A stretch of 24,181 bases of DNA, taken from NCBI GenBank assembly GCA_042095835.1, contig JBELML010000101.1, positions 1-24,181 on the forward strand. The letters are read 5' to 3'. A program made the position numbers and the translations under genes. Position 1 is the stretch's first letter. Each line of letters begins with the position of its first letter. Below are positions 1 through 8,076 of this stretch, one piece after another. The DNA is from DATFKA01 sp042095835 (lineage in GTDB: Bacteria; Bacteroidota; Bacteroidia; Chitinophagales; Saprospiraceae). The notes below the pieces were generated by a model. That model was not told where the DNA came from. It did not search any database and worked only from the letters and a program-made list of their open reading frames with translations.

Positions 1-4
1 GTAC

Positions 5-868
5 TTAAGACAACATCGTATTGGAAAGCTGACCAGGTGTATAGCCATGAGTCTTTTTGAAGGCGCTAATGAAATGGCTTACATTCTCATAACCAACCTC
101 TAAAGCTACCTGACTGACATCAATCGTCCTGTTTTTCAGGAGGTCCAGCGCTTTATCCATACGTTTTTGGATAATCCACTGTCGAGGAGTCGTCCCGAAT
201 TTTAATTTAAAAGCACGCCTAAAGGTGGAGGGACTTCGGCCCGTTAAAAAGGCGTAGTCTTCTATGGTAAGTGGTTTATCAAAGTTTTTCTCCATAAAAG
301 TCTTGATCCCTTTCACTTGAGGGCGGATGATCGCCGCCAATTCGCTTTTTATATCTGGATAAACCAAATGAAGGAAAGTGAAAAACTCCTGAAGCTTAAG
401 TTCAAAGAGGGAAGCCCCTGCATTGGGAAATGTATCGTGCAATTTTTCCACTCCATTCCAAAAATCTAGCAAATACGCTGGTGACTCTAGTCTAAAAAAA
501 TCCATTGATGGCTCCTCCACACTACCTGGCCCTATCTGATCTATCACCGCATCATCGAAATACAAAAGGTAGGCCTCAAAACTTGGGACCTGCTCCCCTT
601 TTTTCACAGAAATAAGCAGATCGTTAACGGTATAGAGTCCTTTGCAGATAAAAGCCATCTGGCCGGCCTTTATTGTGATCTTCTGCCCCTCTTCCGTATA
701 GATATGCTGCTCCCCTTGTACGACTATAGAGCAGACATGCTTAGATATAAAACTCTGCCGATCTACAAGCGCCTCCTCGGTCTTCTTATGCAACATCCAG
801 AACTGCGGTCCTGCATAAAAGACTTTCACAAAAGCTAAGCTAGCCAGCCGATCTGGTACAACAATCAT
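5..868 (-). CDS. AraC-family transcriptional regulator with ExsA-like N-terminal domain
   Basis: This 287-residue protein is a probable cytoplasmic DNA-binding activator. The C-terminal ~100 residues are a typical AraC/XylS double helix-turn-helix. The first helix-turn-helix lies around residues 199-220 (LTIEDYAFLTGRSPSTFRRA) and the second around 249-270 (VSQVALEVGYENVSHFISAF), followed by the usual YTPGQ end at 276-280. Residues ~20-110 look like the cupin-like sensing or dimerisation half seen in ExsA-type regulators, with short strands such as HIYTEEGQKITIKAGQMAF. The ligand cannot be told from sequence. The ATG lies 55 bp downstream of the uvrA stop on the same strand with no terminator between, so it may be co-transcribed with uvrA. 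I found no convincing promoter of its own. The gene is complete, its stop being just inside the window edge. The family call is secure; targets are unknown. Confidence 0.93.
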   Translation of the reverse strand: MIVVPDRLASLAFVKVFYAGPQFWMLHKKTEEALVDRQSFISKHVCSIVVQGEQHIYTEEGQKITIKAGQMAFICKGLYTVNDLLISVKKGEQVPSFEAYLLYFDDAVIDQIGPGSVEEPSMDFFRLESPAYLLDFWNGVEKLHDTFPNAGASLFELKLQEFFTFLHLVYPDIKSELAAIIRPQVKGIKTFMEKNFDKPLTIEDYAFLTGRSPSTFRRAFKLKFGTTPRQWIIQKRMDKALDLLKNRTIDVSQVALEVGYENVSHFISAFKKTHGYTPGQLSNTMLS

Positions 869-923
869 TGATTTCCAATGTAAAAGATTAAATCCGTTTG
901 ATTCGACAAGTCGGAGGGCACAC

Positions 924-3779
924 TCAAAGTTTGTCCTTCAAGAATTGGCCAGTATAAGACTCCTCAACTTTCACCAAGTCTTCTGGTCTCCCCTGGAAGA
1001 GCAAGTGCCCACCTTCGTCTCCACCTTCCGGACCAAGGTCTACAATCCAATCTGCGGTTTTGATTACTTCAAGATTATGCTCTACGACTAAAACGGTATG
1101 GCCTTTATCGACCAGGGCATTTAGTGCTTTTAGCAGCTTGCCAATATCGTGGAAATGAAGACCTGTAGTAGGCTCATCAAAAATAAATAGAATCTGCTCT
1201 TTTGGATTTTCTTTACCTAAAAAGGAAGCTAATTTCACCCGTTGGGCTTCGCCACCTGATAAGGTACTGGAAGATTGGCCCAATTTTACATACCCTAAAC
1301 CTACATCTTGTAGCGGCTTGATCTTACCGACGATTTCCTTATTCTCTTTAAAGAACTCCATGGCCTCGTCGATACTCAGGTCTAAGATTTCAGAAATATT
1401 CTTCCCCTGAAAAGTAACATCCAATACTTCCTGCTTGAAACGTCGCCCTTGGCAGTCCTCACAAAGCAAACGCACATCGGCAAGGAATTGCATCTCAATC
1501 ACTTGCTCTCCTTCTCCTTTGCAGGTATCGCATCGGCCACCATCTACATTAAAAGAAAAATGCTTGGGCTTGAATCCTCGAATCTTCGACAGTTGCTGGT
1601 TGGCCATAGCAGCCCGAATAGCATCGTAAGCCTTAACGTAGGTAATTGGATTGGAGCGAGATGATTTACCAATTGGATTTTGATTGATCATTTCGATTTG
1701 TCCAATTTTGTCATAAGCACCTTCCAACTTTTGGTGTAAACCCGCGGCCTTACTAGTCGCCTCGCCAAGATGCCTTTTGAGGGCTGGATATAAAATCTGT
1801 TTAACCAAAGTGGTTTTGCCAGAACCTGAGACCCCGGTGACTACGGTTAGCGCTTGCAAAGGAAATTGGGCGTCAATATTTTTCAGATTATGTTGCCGTG
1901 CTCCAAGCACAGCTATGGTATCTTTAACTTTTCTTCGTTGAGTAGGCACCTCTATTCCCATTCGGCCACTCATATATTTAGCCGTTAGGCTATCATTGGC
2001 TTCATTATAAATCTCCTCATAGGGTCCGGCGAAGACCAATTCGCCACCAAAAATTCCGGCGTGCGGGCCGATATCAATGAGGTAATCTGCATTGGCGATA
2101 ATATCTTCTTCGTGCTCTACAACAATCACGGTATTGCCTAGATCGCGGAGTTCTCTCAACACCTTCACTAATCTATTCGTATCTCTTGGGTGCAAACCAA
2201 TACTTGGCTCATCAAGAATATACATCGAACTGGTCAGGTTGCTGCCTAGCGTACGGGTCAGATTAATACGCTGGGTCTCTCCGCCACTCAGGGTCGCAGA
2301 TACTCGATTGATCGTCAGATAATTCAGGCCCAAATCGCACATAAATTGGAGGCGATTTTTGATTTCTAGGGTTAATCGCTTCGCAATCTGCTCATCGTAA
2401 TCGTTTAATTCGATTTCATTAAAGAAGGCTAATAGTTCATCGACTGGTATATCGATGAGGTCTGCAATAGATTTACCACTTAGTTTGACGTAGTAGGCTT
2501 CTTCGCGCAAGCGAGCACCATCACACACCGTACAGCTGGTACGACCACGGTAGCGCGCTAGCATCACTCGATTCTGAATCTTATAGGTTTTCTCTTGGAG
2601 TTCGTTAAAGAAATCGTGTATGCCATCAAAGTGTTTTGAGCCATTCCAAAGTAGTTTCCTTTGGGCTTTGCTCAAATCTTGGTAGGCTGTATGTACAGGA
2701 AAGTCATAAAAGTGGGCATTCTGTAAAAAGTCTTCTAGCCAAAGACCATACTTCTCCCCTTTCCAACAAGCGATGGCGCCTTCGTAGATTGATTTTGACG
2801 TATCCGGTACGACCTTGCGCTCATCGATACCCATTATTCGTCCGAAGCCTTCACATTTTGGGCAGGCACCATAAGGGTTATTATAGTTAAATAATTGTGG
2901 GGTTGGCTCTAAAAAGGTCATACCATCGAGCTCAAAGCGGTTGTTATAGGCTACCATCGGTTGATCGCTACCTAAAACATCAATAAGGCACTCTCCCTCG
3001 CTTTCGAAAAAGGCGATCTGTACCGAATCGGCAATCCGCTTCTTGTTATCCTCATCTTCATGTTTGACTACAAAGCGATCAATTAACACGAGTAGATTGA
3101 GGCTTGGTAATGTCCCGATTTTCTTTTTAAGCAATTGATCTCCAGACTCCAAAAAATCTTGGATATCTAGCAAGGCTCCATCTTTATAAAATCGAGTATA
3201 ACCCTTTTGTAGCAATAAATTCAACTCCGCCGATAGCAATCGGTCATCATATTTATAAGAAAGTGGAATAAAAAGCTGCACCTTGGCACCTTCATCGAGG
3301 CTGTGGATATAATCGCTCACATCGGCCACTTCATGCCGTTTTACTTGCTCTCCAGAAATAGGAGAATAGGTTCTTCCTACTCTTGCAAATAACAACCTGA
3401 AGTAATCATAAATTTCTGTAAGTGTACCGACTGTAGATCGGGCATTACGCGTACTCACCTTTTGTTCAATAGCAATAGCGGGGCAAATGCCTTTGATAAA
3501 ATCAACATCTGGCTTCTTCATTCGATTGAGAAACTGGCGCGCATAGGAAGATAGGCTCTCTACATAGCGGCGCTGCCCCTCCGCAAACAAGGTATCCATA
3601 GTCAGTGAAGACTTCCCTGACCCAGACACGCCCGTAACGACCACCAATTGGTCTTTCGGAATGAAAAGCTCAATATTTTTAAGGTTATTGGCCCGAGCTC
3701 CTTTGATGTGTATAGCATTCTGCTGTTCCAAAGTTGGAGCTAGGGTATTCGTTTCATTTTTAGTAGACATATCCGCCAT
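924..3779 (-). CDS. uvrA: UvrA, excinuclease ABC subunit A
   Basis: UvrA is the DNA-damage recognition ATPase of nucleotide excision repair; it dimerises and loads UvrB on lesions. At 951 residues it has the usual length (E. coli 940). It contains two ABC modules. Walker A1 is GVSGSGKSS at residues 50-58, signature 1 is LSGGETQR near 495, and Walker B1 is ILDEPSIGLHPRD. Walker A2 is GVSGSGKTT near 648-656, signature 2 is LSGGEAQR near 840, and Walker B2 is FIFDEPTTGLH. The C-terminal zinc module is complete (CDTC near 749, then CEDC about 20 residues later). The N-terminal zinc module keeps only CPKC at 306-309; the partner CxxC is replaced by NNRFELDG, which I recall as usual for Bacteroidota UvrA. 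The long N-terminal extension and Met1 versus Met4 are uncertain. A good promoter sits 35 bp upstream of the start codon. Confidence 0.97.
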   Translation of the reverse strand: MADMSTKNETNTLAPTLEQQNAIHIKGARANNLKNIELFIPKDQLVVVTGVSGSGKSSLTMDTLFAEGQRRYVESLSSYARQFLNRMKKPDVDFIKGICPAIAIEQKVSTRNARSTVGTLTEIYDYFRLLFARVGRTYSPISGEQVKRHEVADVSDYIHSLDEGAKVQLFIPLSYKYDDRLLSAELNLLLQKGYTRFYKDGALLDIQDFLESGDQLLKKKIGTLPSLNLLVLIDRFVVKHEDEDNKKRIADSVQIAFFESEGECLIDVLGSDQPMVAYNNRFELDGMTFLEPTPQLFNYNNPYGACPKCEGFGRIMGIDERKVVPDTSKSIYEGAIACWKGEKYGLWLEDFLQNAHFYDFPVHTAYQDLSKAQRKLLWNGSKHFDGIHDFFNELQEKTYKIQNRVMLARYRGRTSCTVCDGARLREEAYYVKLSGKSIADLIDIPVDELLAFFNEIELNDYDEQIAKRLTLEIKNRLQFMCDLGLNYLTINRVSATLSGGETQRINLTRTLGSNLTSSMYILDEPSIGLHPRDTNRLVKVLRELRDLGNTVIVVEHEEDIIANADYLIDIGPHAGIFGGELVFAGPYEEIYNEANDSLTAKYMSGRMGIEVPTQRRKVKDTIAVLGARQHNLKNIDAQFPLQALTVVTGVSGSGKTTLVKQILYPALKRHLGEATSKAAGLHQKLEGAYDKIGQIEMINQNPIGKSSRSNPITYVKAYDAIRAAMANQQLSKIRGFKPKHFSFNVDGGRCDTCKGEGEQVIEMQFLADVRLLCEDCQGRRFKQEVLDVTFQGKNISEILDLSIDEAMEFFKENKEIVGKIKPLQDVGLGYVKLGQSSSTLSGGEAQRVKLASFLGKENPKEQILFIFDEPTTGLHFHDIGKLLKALNALVDKGHTVLVVEHNLEVIKTADWIVDLGPEGGDEGGHLLFQGRPEDLVKVEESYTGQFLKDKL

Positions 3780-3813
3780 TTGCTAGGTTGTCGATGGTCT
3801 AGTAACAAGAGAA

Positions 3814-3844
3814 CAAAGCTACTGGTTTGTAGTCAGTATTCCAA
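3814..3844 (-). promoter_or_regulatory. Bacteroidota-type promoter of uvrA
   Basis: Read on the minus strand, this is TTG (3842-3844), 20 bp, then TAGCTTTG (3814-3821). That matches the Bacteroidota housekeeping promoter, TTG at -33 and TAnnTTTG at -7, with normal spacing. Transcription would start near 3807, giving a leader of about 28 nt before the uvrA ATG. Confidence 0.72.
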
Positions 3845-3889
3845 TCTTTAATTGCAAGTGCATAATTAAGCGATATAGGAAAACAAAAA

Positions 3890-3926
3890 GGAGATCAGAT
3901 CAACTAATGAAGATCTAGTTGGCTCC
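3890..3926. repeat. Weak interrupted inverted repeat between uvrA and the coiled-coil gene
   Basis: GGAG and CAACTA on the left pair with TAGTTG and CTCC on the right around a 9-nt loop. The two stem parts are separated by an internal bulge. It sits upstream of both divergent genes and could be an operator or nothing; there is no T-run to make it a terminator. Confidence 0.2.
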
Positions 3927-4006
3927 TAGCATTTAAAATTTAACAAATGTGGCGTACCAAACCTTGGTTGAGAGGCGTTATACAAACGTTTTAAATCAAT
4001 ATATAT

Positions 4007-4618
4007 ATGTTTTCAAAGTCAATCATAATCGTTTTCCTTTGGGCCTTAGTTATCACTCCATTTACCGCCCAAGCGCAGGAGGAGGCGAAAAAAGAAAAAG
4101 AATCCATTTTATCTGTATTCAAGAAAAAGGAAAAAGCGGAGCAAAGGGAGACTAAAAGTTTAAAAACGGATATCAAATCTGCTCGAAAAGACTTTAAAGG
4201 TACTAAGCAAGAGTATAAAGCTGCGGCTGATCGGGAGCGAGCTGCAAAAGAAGAGCTCAGACTTCTAAAAGCCCAAAAGAAAGCCGATAAAAGTGAGCTG
4301 GCACTACAAGATGATAAAAAGTCCAATCCAATTACTGATTTATTTTCTAAAAAGGATGCCCAACAAAAAGATCAGCAACAAGAAATGCGCATCGCTAAAA
4401 AGGAATTAAAGAGTGCCAAAAAAGAGCGAAAACTAAGTGCTGCCGAAGAAAAACTAGCCCGTGAAAAATTGCAAACCCTACAAGCTCAGCGCAAAGTGGA
4501 AAATGCCGAAAAACGATCAGACAAAGCCAAACAAAAACTCCAAAACACCAAAGAAGATCAAGATCAGCAAACCAAAACTAGCCCCTTAAAGAATATCTTT
4601 TCAAAAAAGAAATCATAG
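4007..4618 (+). CDS. Exported Lys/Glu-rich coiled-coil protein with three FxKK motifs
   Basis: I do not recognise this 203-residue protein. Residues 1-23 are a clear Sec signal peptide (hydrophobic IIIVFLWALVI, cleavage likely after AQA), so it is exported. The mature part is almost entirely Lys, Glu, Ala, Gln and Arg, and predicts as long charged helices or coiled coil. A short motif occurs three times: SILSVFKKK (33-41), NPITDLFSKK (107-116) and SPLKNIFSKK (192-201, at the very C-terminus). The motifs are 75 and 85 residues apart, with similar charged segments between them (compare ELRLLKAQKKADKSE with KLQTLQAQRKVENAE), which suggests an internal duplication. The start is the ATG that gives the signal peptide. 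It may bind a surface or nucleic acid through its lysines, but that is only a guess. It is divergent from uvrA and followed by a lipoprotein gene. Confidence 0.8.
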   Translation: MFSKSIIIVFLWALVITPFTAQAQEEAKKEKESILSVFKKKEKAEQRETKSLKTDIKSARKDFKGTKQEYKAAADRERAAKEELRLLKAQKKADKSELALQDDKKSNPITDLFSKKDAQQKDQQQEMRIAKKELKSAKKERKLSAAEEKLAREKLQTLQAQRKVENAEKRSDKAKQKLQNTKEDQDQQTKTSPLKNIFSKKKS

Positions 4619-4650
4619 TAGGTGAACTGAAGTATGTCCGCTTCGTTTAC

Positions 4651-4658
4651 TAGCTTTG
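4651..4658 (+). promoter_or_regulatory. -7 promoter element (TAGCTTTG) upstream of the DUF2911 lipoprotein
   Basis: This is a perfect TAnnTTTG -7 element. The -33 partner is weak (CTG at 4627-4629, 21 bp upstream). Initiation would fall near 4665, inside the palindrome at 4662-4678, leaving a leader of about 130 nt before the lipoprotein ATG. Confidence 0.45.
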
Positions 4659-4661
4659 CAT

Positions 4662-4678
4662 CATCTTTTTAAAAGATG
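4662..4678. promoter_or_regulatory. Perfect 17-nt palindrome overlapping the predicted transcription start
   Basis: CATCTTTT, one central T, then AAAAGATG: 8-bp arms around a single base. It starts 4 nt after the -7 element at 4651-4658, so a dimeric repressor bound here would block initiation. It is not followed by a T-run, so it is a poor terminator for the upstream gene. Confidence 0.3.
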
Positions 4679-4796
4679 GAATCCAAACAACATTTTAAAT
4701 CTGTACGAAAAGCATCTTTACACCAATACGAGATAAAAAACTCCTGCTAAAGAGGCCTTTGTACAGAAGAACACAAAACTTTCAAAACCAACGATT

Positions 4797-5435
4797 ATGA
4801 AAAATGTATTAATGAGTTTTCTTTTCGGCTTTTTAATTTTAGCATCTGCTTGTACTCCTGCTGAGCAAGCAGCCGAAGAAGCAACTGCTGAAGCTACCGA
4901 AGAAGAAGCTGCAACCGAAGAAGAGGCGGAGCCAACTGTAGTAGCTTCTACAGAAAGCTACAAAACCATCGTACTAGAAGGTGGTATCGCTAGCCCGCTC
5001 AAAGAAATGAAAGGCTCAATTGGTGATGCCGAGGTAACTGTCACCTACGGTAGTCCTTCTGTCAAAGGTCGTGAAATTTGGGGTGGTTTAAATCCATTCG
5101 ATAAACTGTGGAGAACAGGTGCCAACGGATGTACTACCATCGAATTCTCGAAAGATGTCACCGTTGAGGGTCAGCCAATTGCTGCTGGAAAATATAGTGT
5201 ATTCAGTATTCCTACAGCAGAAAGTGTAACGGTCATATTCAATACGGATACGGAGCAGCGTGGTACAGGCTCGTATGACGAAGGCAAAGATGCTTTGCGT
5301 GTAACCGTAGCTCCACAAGCACAGGAAACTAGCCAAGAAGCTTTGGAATTCATGGTTGAGGGTGATCAAGTAGTACTTTCTTGGGATACCTGGAAAATAC
5401 CTTTCACGGTTGCCACTGCCGCAACTGAAGGCTAA
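4797..5435 (+). CDS. DUF2911 domain lipoprotein
   Basis: This 212-residue protein has a signal peptide ending in a lipobox (LASAC, Cys19), so it is a predicted membrane-anchored lipoprotein. Residues 20-47 are a low-complexity, highly acidic Ala/Glu linker. Residues ~60-205 are a DUF2911 domain, recognised by VTYGSPSVKGREIWGGLNPF, then LWRTGANGCTTIEFSKDV, then AGKYSVFSIPT and, near the end, VVLSWDTWKIPF. DUF2911 is widespread in exported Bacteroidota proteins and has no established function that I know of. It probably forms a beta-sandwich. The gene follows the exported coiled-coil gene by 178 bp but has its own -7 element, and it ends at a strong bidirectional terminator. The family assignment is firm; the role is unknown. 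Confidence 0.92.
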   Translation: MKNVLMSFLFGFLILASACTPAEQAAEEATAEATEEEAATEEEAEPTVVASTESYKTIVLEGGIASPLKEMKGSIGDAEVTVTYGSPSVKGREIWGGLNPFDKLWRTGANGCTTIEFSKDVTVEGQPIAAGKYSVFSIPTAESVTVIFNTDTEQRGTGSYDEGKDALRVTVAPQAQETSQEALEFMVEGDQVVLSWDTWKIPFTVATAATEG

Positions 5436-5454
5436 TAAACTCAGCCTTTCGGCC

Positions 5455-5495
5455 AAAAAAAAGCCCATTCTGCTTGAGTAGAATGGGCTTTTTTT
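5455..5495. terminator. Bidirectional intrinsic terminator between convergent genes
   Basis: A run of 8 A (5455-5462) is followed by the 9-bp perfect stem GCCCATTCT / AGAATGGGC (5463-5471 with 5480-5488) and a run of 7 T (5489-5495). The A-run makes it work on the minus strand as well, so it can stop both the DUF2911 lipoprotein gene and the convergent methyltransferase gene. Confidence 0.9.
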
Positions 5496-5507
5496 GGTAT
5501 AAATCAA

Positions 5508-6248
5508 TTATTTGTATGCAGTCACAATATATTGATAGTCCAGCTTGGTATCATAACTCTTGATCCCTTTAAAACCCGCTTCCTCAAGGTCATTCTCAGC
5601 AACCCATAAAGGGACGCGAATCTCTGTCGGAGCATCTATCTCATTCACCTCAATCCGTTTCTTTTTGAAATCAACGATTACTATTTGTCCAAACTCAGGT
5701 AGCACATCATATATTTCTTTGAGGTAAGACTTGCCCACTTCATTTCTAATAAAAAGATAGGTATTAACTATTAAAACAATATCTGCCTCTCCTGGCTTAA
5801 GATTGGGAGATGTATTGGAGGTCAACCTTGCCTCAAATTGATCTTGTAATTCTTCTCGCAGCTCTATTAACTTCTTTTCATTTAATTTTTCAATGCTTTC
5901 TTCTGAGATTTCTAGAGCTATGGTTTTTTGAGCCTTTTTAGCAATAGGAAAAGAGAAATAGCCAGAGCCTGCTCCTAAATCTGCGACGACTTTCTCGGAA
6001 ATATCGCCCATAATATCAATGACTAGTTTGGGCTTTTGCCACAAGCCTCTAAGTGAGTTGCTGTAATCAGCTCGAAAAGCACGATCGTATTCCTCATTGG
6101 ATACACTAGCCGATTCATCATCTTTTTGGTCAGTAGCAGGCATGGTAGCCTCATCATTGGCAACAACAGTGGAATGATCCTCGCAGGCTGTAAAGAACAG
6201 AACTCCAAGGGCAATAAATAGGAAGGTAGAAAGGCTGTTTTTCATCAA
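5508..6248 (-). CDS. Lipoprotein with class I SAM-dependent methyltransferase fold
   Basis: This 246-residue protein starts with a signal peptide and lipobox (FFTAC, Cys22), followed by a ~45-residue polar linker rich in Asp, Glu and Ser. Residues ~55-246 are a class I methyltransferase. Motif I is VVADLGAGSGYFSF (87-100), the acidic end of strand 2 is at Glu113 (IALEIS), and motif IV is ADIVLIVNTYLF (155-166), followed by GQIVIVDFKKK. The substrate is not visible from sequence. Lipidation would place the enzyme outside the cytoplasm, where SAM is not normally available, so either it is not a canonical methyltransferase or it binds another ligand. Cys22 is followed by Glu-Asp, resembling the acidic surface-export signal of some Bacteroidota lipoproteins. 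It has its own good promoter upstream and shares a terminator with the convergent DUF2911 gene. Confidence 0.88.
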   Translation of the reverse strand: MMKNSLSTFLFIALGVLFFTACEDHSTVVANDEATMPATDQKDDESASVSNEEYDRAFRADYSNSLRGLWQKPKLVIDIMGDISEKVVADLGAGSGYFSFPIAKKAQKTIALEISEESIEKLNEKKLIELREELQDQFEARLTSNTSPNLKPGEADIVLIVNTYLFIRNEVGKSYLKEIYDVLPEFGQIVIVDFKKKRIEVNEIDAPTEIRVPLWVAENDLEEAGFKGIKSYDTKLDYQYIVTAYK

Positions 6249-6274
6249 TACGGTTTTAAAATTGATCTAGTTCC

Positions 6275-6303
6275 CAAAGCTAGGCGTCATTCCAAATATA
6301 CAA
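6275..6303 (-). promoter_or_regulatory. Bacteroidota-type promoter of the methyltransferase lipoprotein
   Basis: Minus-strand TTG (6301-6303), 18 bp, then TAGCTTTG (6275-6282). The -7 octamer is identical to that of uvrA. A second -7 match, TATATTTG at 6293-6300, lacks a -33 partner. Initiation near 6268 would leave a leader of about 20 nt. Confidence 0.6.
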
Positions 6304-6443
6304 TGCCTGAATAGTTTACATCCGACATTTTGGAAATATATAACTTTTCGAGGTGGACATTTAACGATCTATTAACCGCTAATACAGGCCTCTAGTTCCA
6401 AAAATCCTTTAATATTTTGCTTTGCTGGTATTTGATGAATCTT

Positions 6444-8024
6444 CTAAAATTCACTTGTATTATGAAACTTTATTTTGGGATGGTTCTCTTCTACCGTTTT
6501 TAAGGTCCAATTCGATTCGGCTAAAAACACCCAATTGCCGTCCTTGTCTTTAGCCATATCCCTTTTCCTACGAGTTAAAAACTCTTGAAGTGCCTCCTCA
6601 TTTTCGGCACTCACCCAGCAAGCTTTCGCTAGATTGACCGGCTCGTAAGAAACCGAAGCTCCGTATTCATTTTTAAGACGATACTCGATTACATCGAATT
6701 GAAGAGCGCCAACCGTTCCAATAATTTTGCGACCTGTACTTTGTTTGGTAAACAACTGTGCTACGCCCTCATCCATCAACTGGTCTAAACCTTTGTTGAG
6801 TTGTTTTGATTTCAAAGGATCGGCATTATTAACATAGCGGAACTGCTCTGGCGAAAAACTAGGTATTCCTTTAAAATGTAAAACCTCTCCTGATGTCAAG
6901 GTATCTCCAATTTTAAAATTCCCAGAATCATAGAGTCCAATCACGTCGCCAGGAAAGGCCTCATCGATGACCTTCTTTTTCTCGGCCATAAAAGAAGTTG
7001 GATTGGAGAACTTGATTTTTTTATTCTTCCTGACATGTAGGTAGTTCGTATTTCTCTCAAAGGTACCAGAGCACACTCTTAAAAAGGCAATACGATCTCG
7101 GTGCCTAGGGTCCATATTGGCATGTATCTTAAATACAAAACCTGCAAAGTCTTTCTCTATAGGCTCTACCAGCCTTTCTTCGGTATCTCTCTCTAGAGGA
7201 CCAGGAGCGATTTCAACAAAACAATCCAACATCTCTTTCACTCCAAAATTATTGATAGCTGACCCAAAAAATACTGGACTCAACTCTCCCTCTAGATAGG
7301 ATTCTTTATCGTGGGGCAAATAGACTTCCTTGATCATATTGATTTCCTCCCGTAATTCTGTTGCTGCTGCCTCGCCTACATGACGATCCAAGTCCTCGCT
7401 TTCTAAATCCGTAATCTCGATGACCTCTTCAGTATCTTGTTTAGAATGGGGTCTGAAGAGCACCAATTTTTGCTCGTAGATATTATAAACCCCTTGGAAT
7501 CGCTGTCCCATACCTACGGGCCAACTTAAAGGCGTAACCGTAATATCAAGCTTAGTCTCCAACTCATCTAAGAGATCGAAACCATCTTTCCCCTCTCGAT
7601 CCAGTTTATTGATAAAAACGATCATGGGTGTTTTCCGCATCCGACAAACCTTGACCAATTTTTCGGTTTGGGTTTCCACACCCTTGGCCACATCAATCAC
7701 AACGATAACACTATCTACTGCTGTGAGCGTACGATAGGTATCTTCTGCAAAATCCTGGTGACCAGGCGTATCGAGGATATTGATCTTGGCCCCACGGTAA
7801 TCGAAAGCCATTACAGAAGTAGCTACAGAAATCCCTCTCTGCCGCTCGATCTCCATAAAATCGGAGGTGGCTCCTCTTTTGATTTTATTAGACTTCACTG
7901 CCCCAGCGACCTGGATTGCTCCACCAAATAATAATAGCTTTTCGGTAAGTGTAGTCTTACCAGCATCTGGGTGAGAGATGATACCAAAAGTCTTTCTTTT
8001 CTGTAATTCTTCTAAAAATTTCAT
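6444..8024 (-). CDS. prfC: Peptide chain release factor 3
   Basis: RF3 is a cytoplasmic translational GTPase that recycles RF1/RF2 from the ribosome after peptide release. The 526-residue product has the family's length (E. coli 529) and aligns end to end with it from memory. The G1 loop is SHPDAGKTT (17-25), switch I is MEIERQRGIS, G3 is DTPGHQD (85-91) and G4 is NKLDRE (139-144). RF3-specific blocks include SPVFFGSAINNFGV, FVFKIHANMDPRHRDR and VGALQFDVIEYRL. I chose the ATG at 8022-8024. The frame continues to a TTG at 8046-8048, but that codon lies in the probable -7 element, and the ATG gives the same N-terminus as E. coli (short helix, then KRKTFGIISHPDAGK). No clear terminator follows. 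Confidence 0.96.
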   Translation of the reverse strand: MKFLEELQKRKTFGIISHPDAGKTTLTEKLLLFGGAIQVAGAVKSNKIKRGATSDFMEIERQRGISVATSVMAFDYRGAKINILDTPGHQDFAEDTYRTLTAVDSVIVVIDVAKGVETQTEKLVKVCRMRKTPMIVFINKLDREGKDGFDLLDELETKLDITVTPLSWPVGMGQRFQGVYNIYEQKLVLFRPHSKQDTEEVIEITDLESEDLDRHVGEAAATELREEINMIKEVYLPHDKESYLEGELSPVFFGSAINNFGVKEMLDCFVEIAPGPLERDTEERLVEPIEKDFAGFVFKIHANMDPRHRDRIAFLRVCSGTFERNTNYLHVRKNKKIKFSNPTSFMAEKKKVIDEAFPGDVIGLYDSGNFKIGDTLTSGEVLHFKGIPSFSPEQFRYVNNADPLKSKQLNKGLDQLMDEGVAQLFTKQSTGRKIIGTVGALQFDVIEYRLKNEYGASVSYEPVNLAKACWVSAENEEALQEFLTRRKRDMAKDKDGNWVFLAESNWTLKTVEENHPKIKFHNTSEF

Positions 8025-8045
8025 TCCTGTAATGCTTTGCGGCTG

Positions 8046-8053
8046 CAAAAGTA
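8046..8053 (-). promoter_or_regulatory. -7 promoter element of prfC
   Basis: Minus-strand TACTTTTG matches TAnnTTTG. Twenty bases further upstream is TAG (8074-8076), a 2-of-3 match to the -33 TTG. Initiation near 8039 gives a 15-nt leader before the ATG at 8024 and would exclude the alternative TTG start at 8048. Confidence 0.5.
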
Positions 8054-8076
8054 CGGAATATTGTGGTGGATTGCTA

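Noticed and set aside
3949..4326. Two overlapping frames (68 and 111 residues) over the exported coiled-coil gene
   Set aside because: The plus-strand frame at 4007 has a signal peptide and repeated motifs; the other two are out-of-frame shadows of Lys-rich codons.
5088..5507. 139-residue minus-strand frame over the DUF2911 gene and terminator
   Set aside because: It crosses a strong bidirectional terminator and mirrors the conserved DUF2911 domain on the other strand.
8025..8048. TTG start for release factor 3 giving eight more residues
   Set aside because: The TTG overlaps a probable -7 element; the ATG at 8024 reproduces the known N-terminus of the family.
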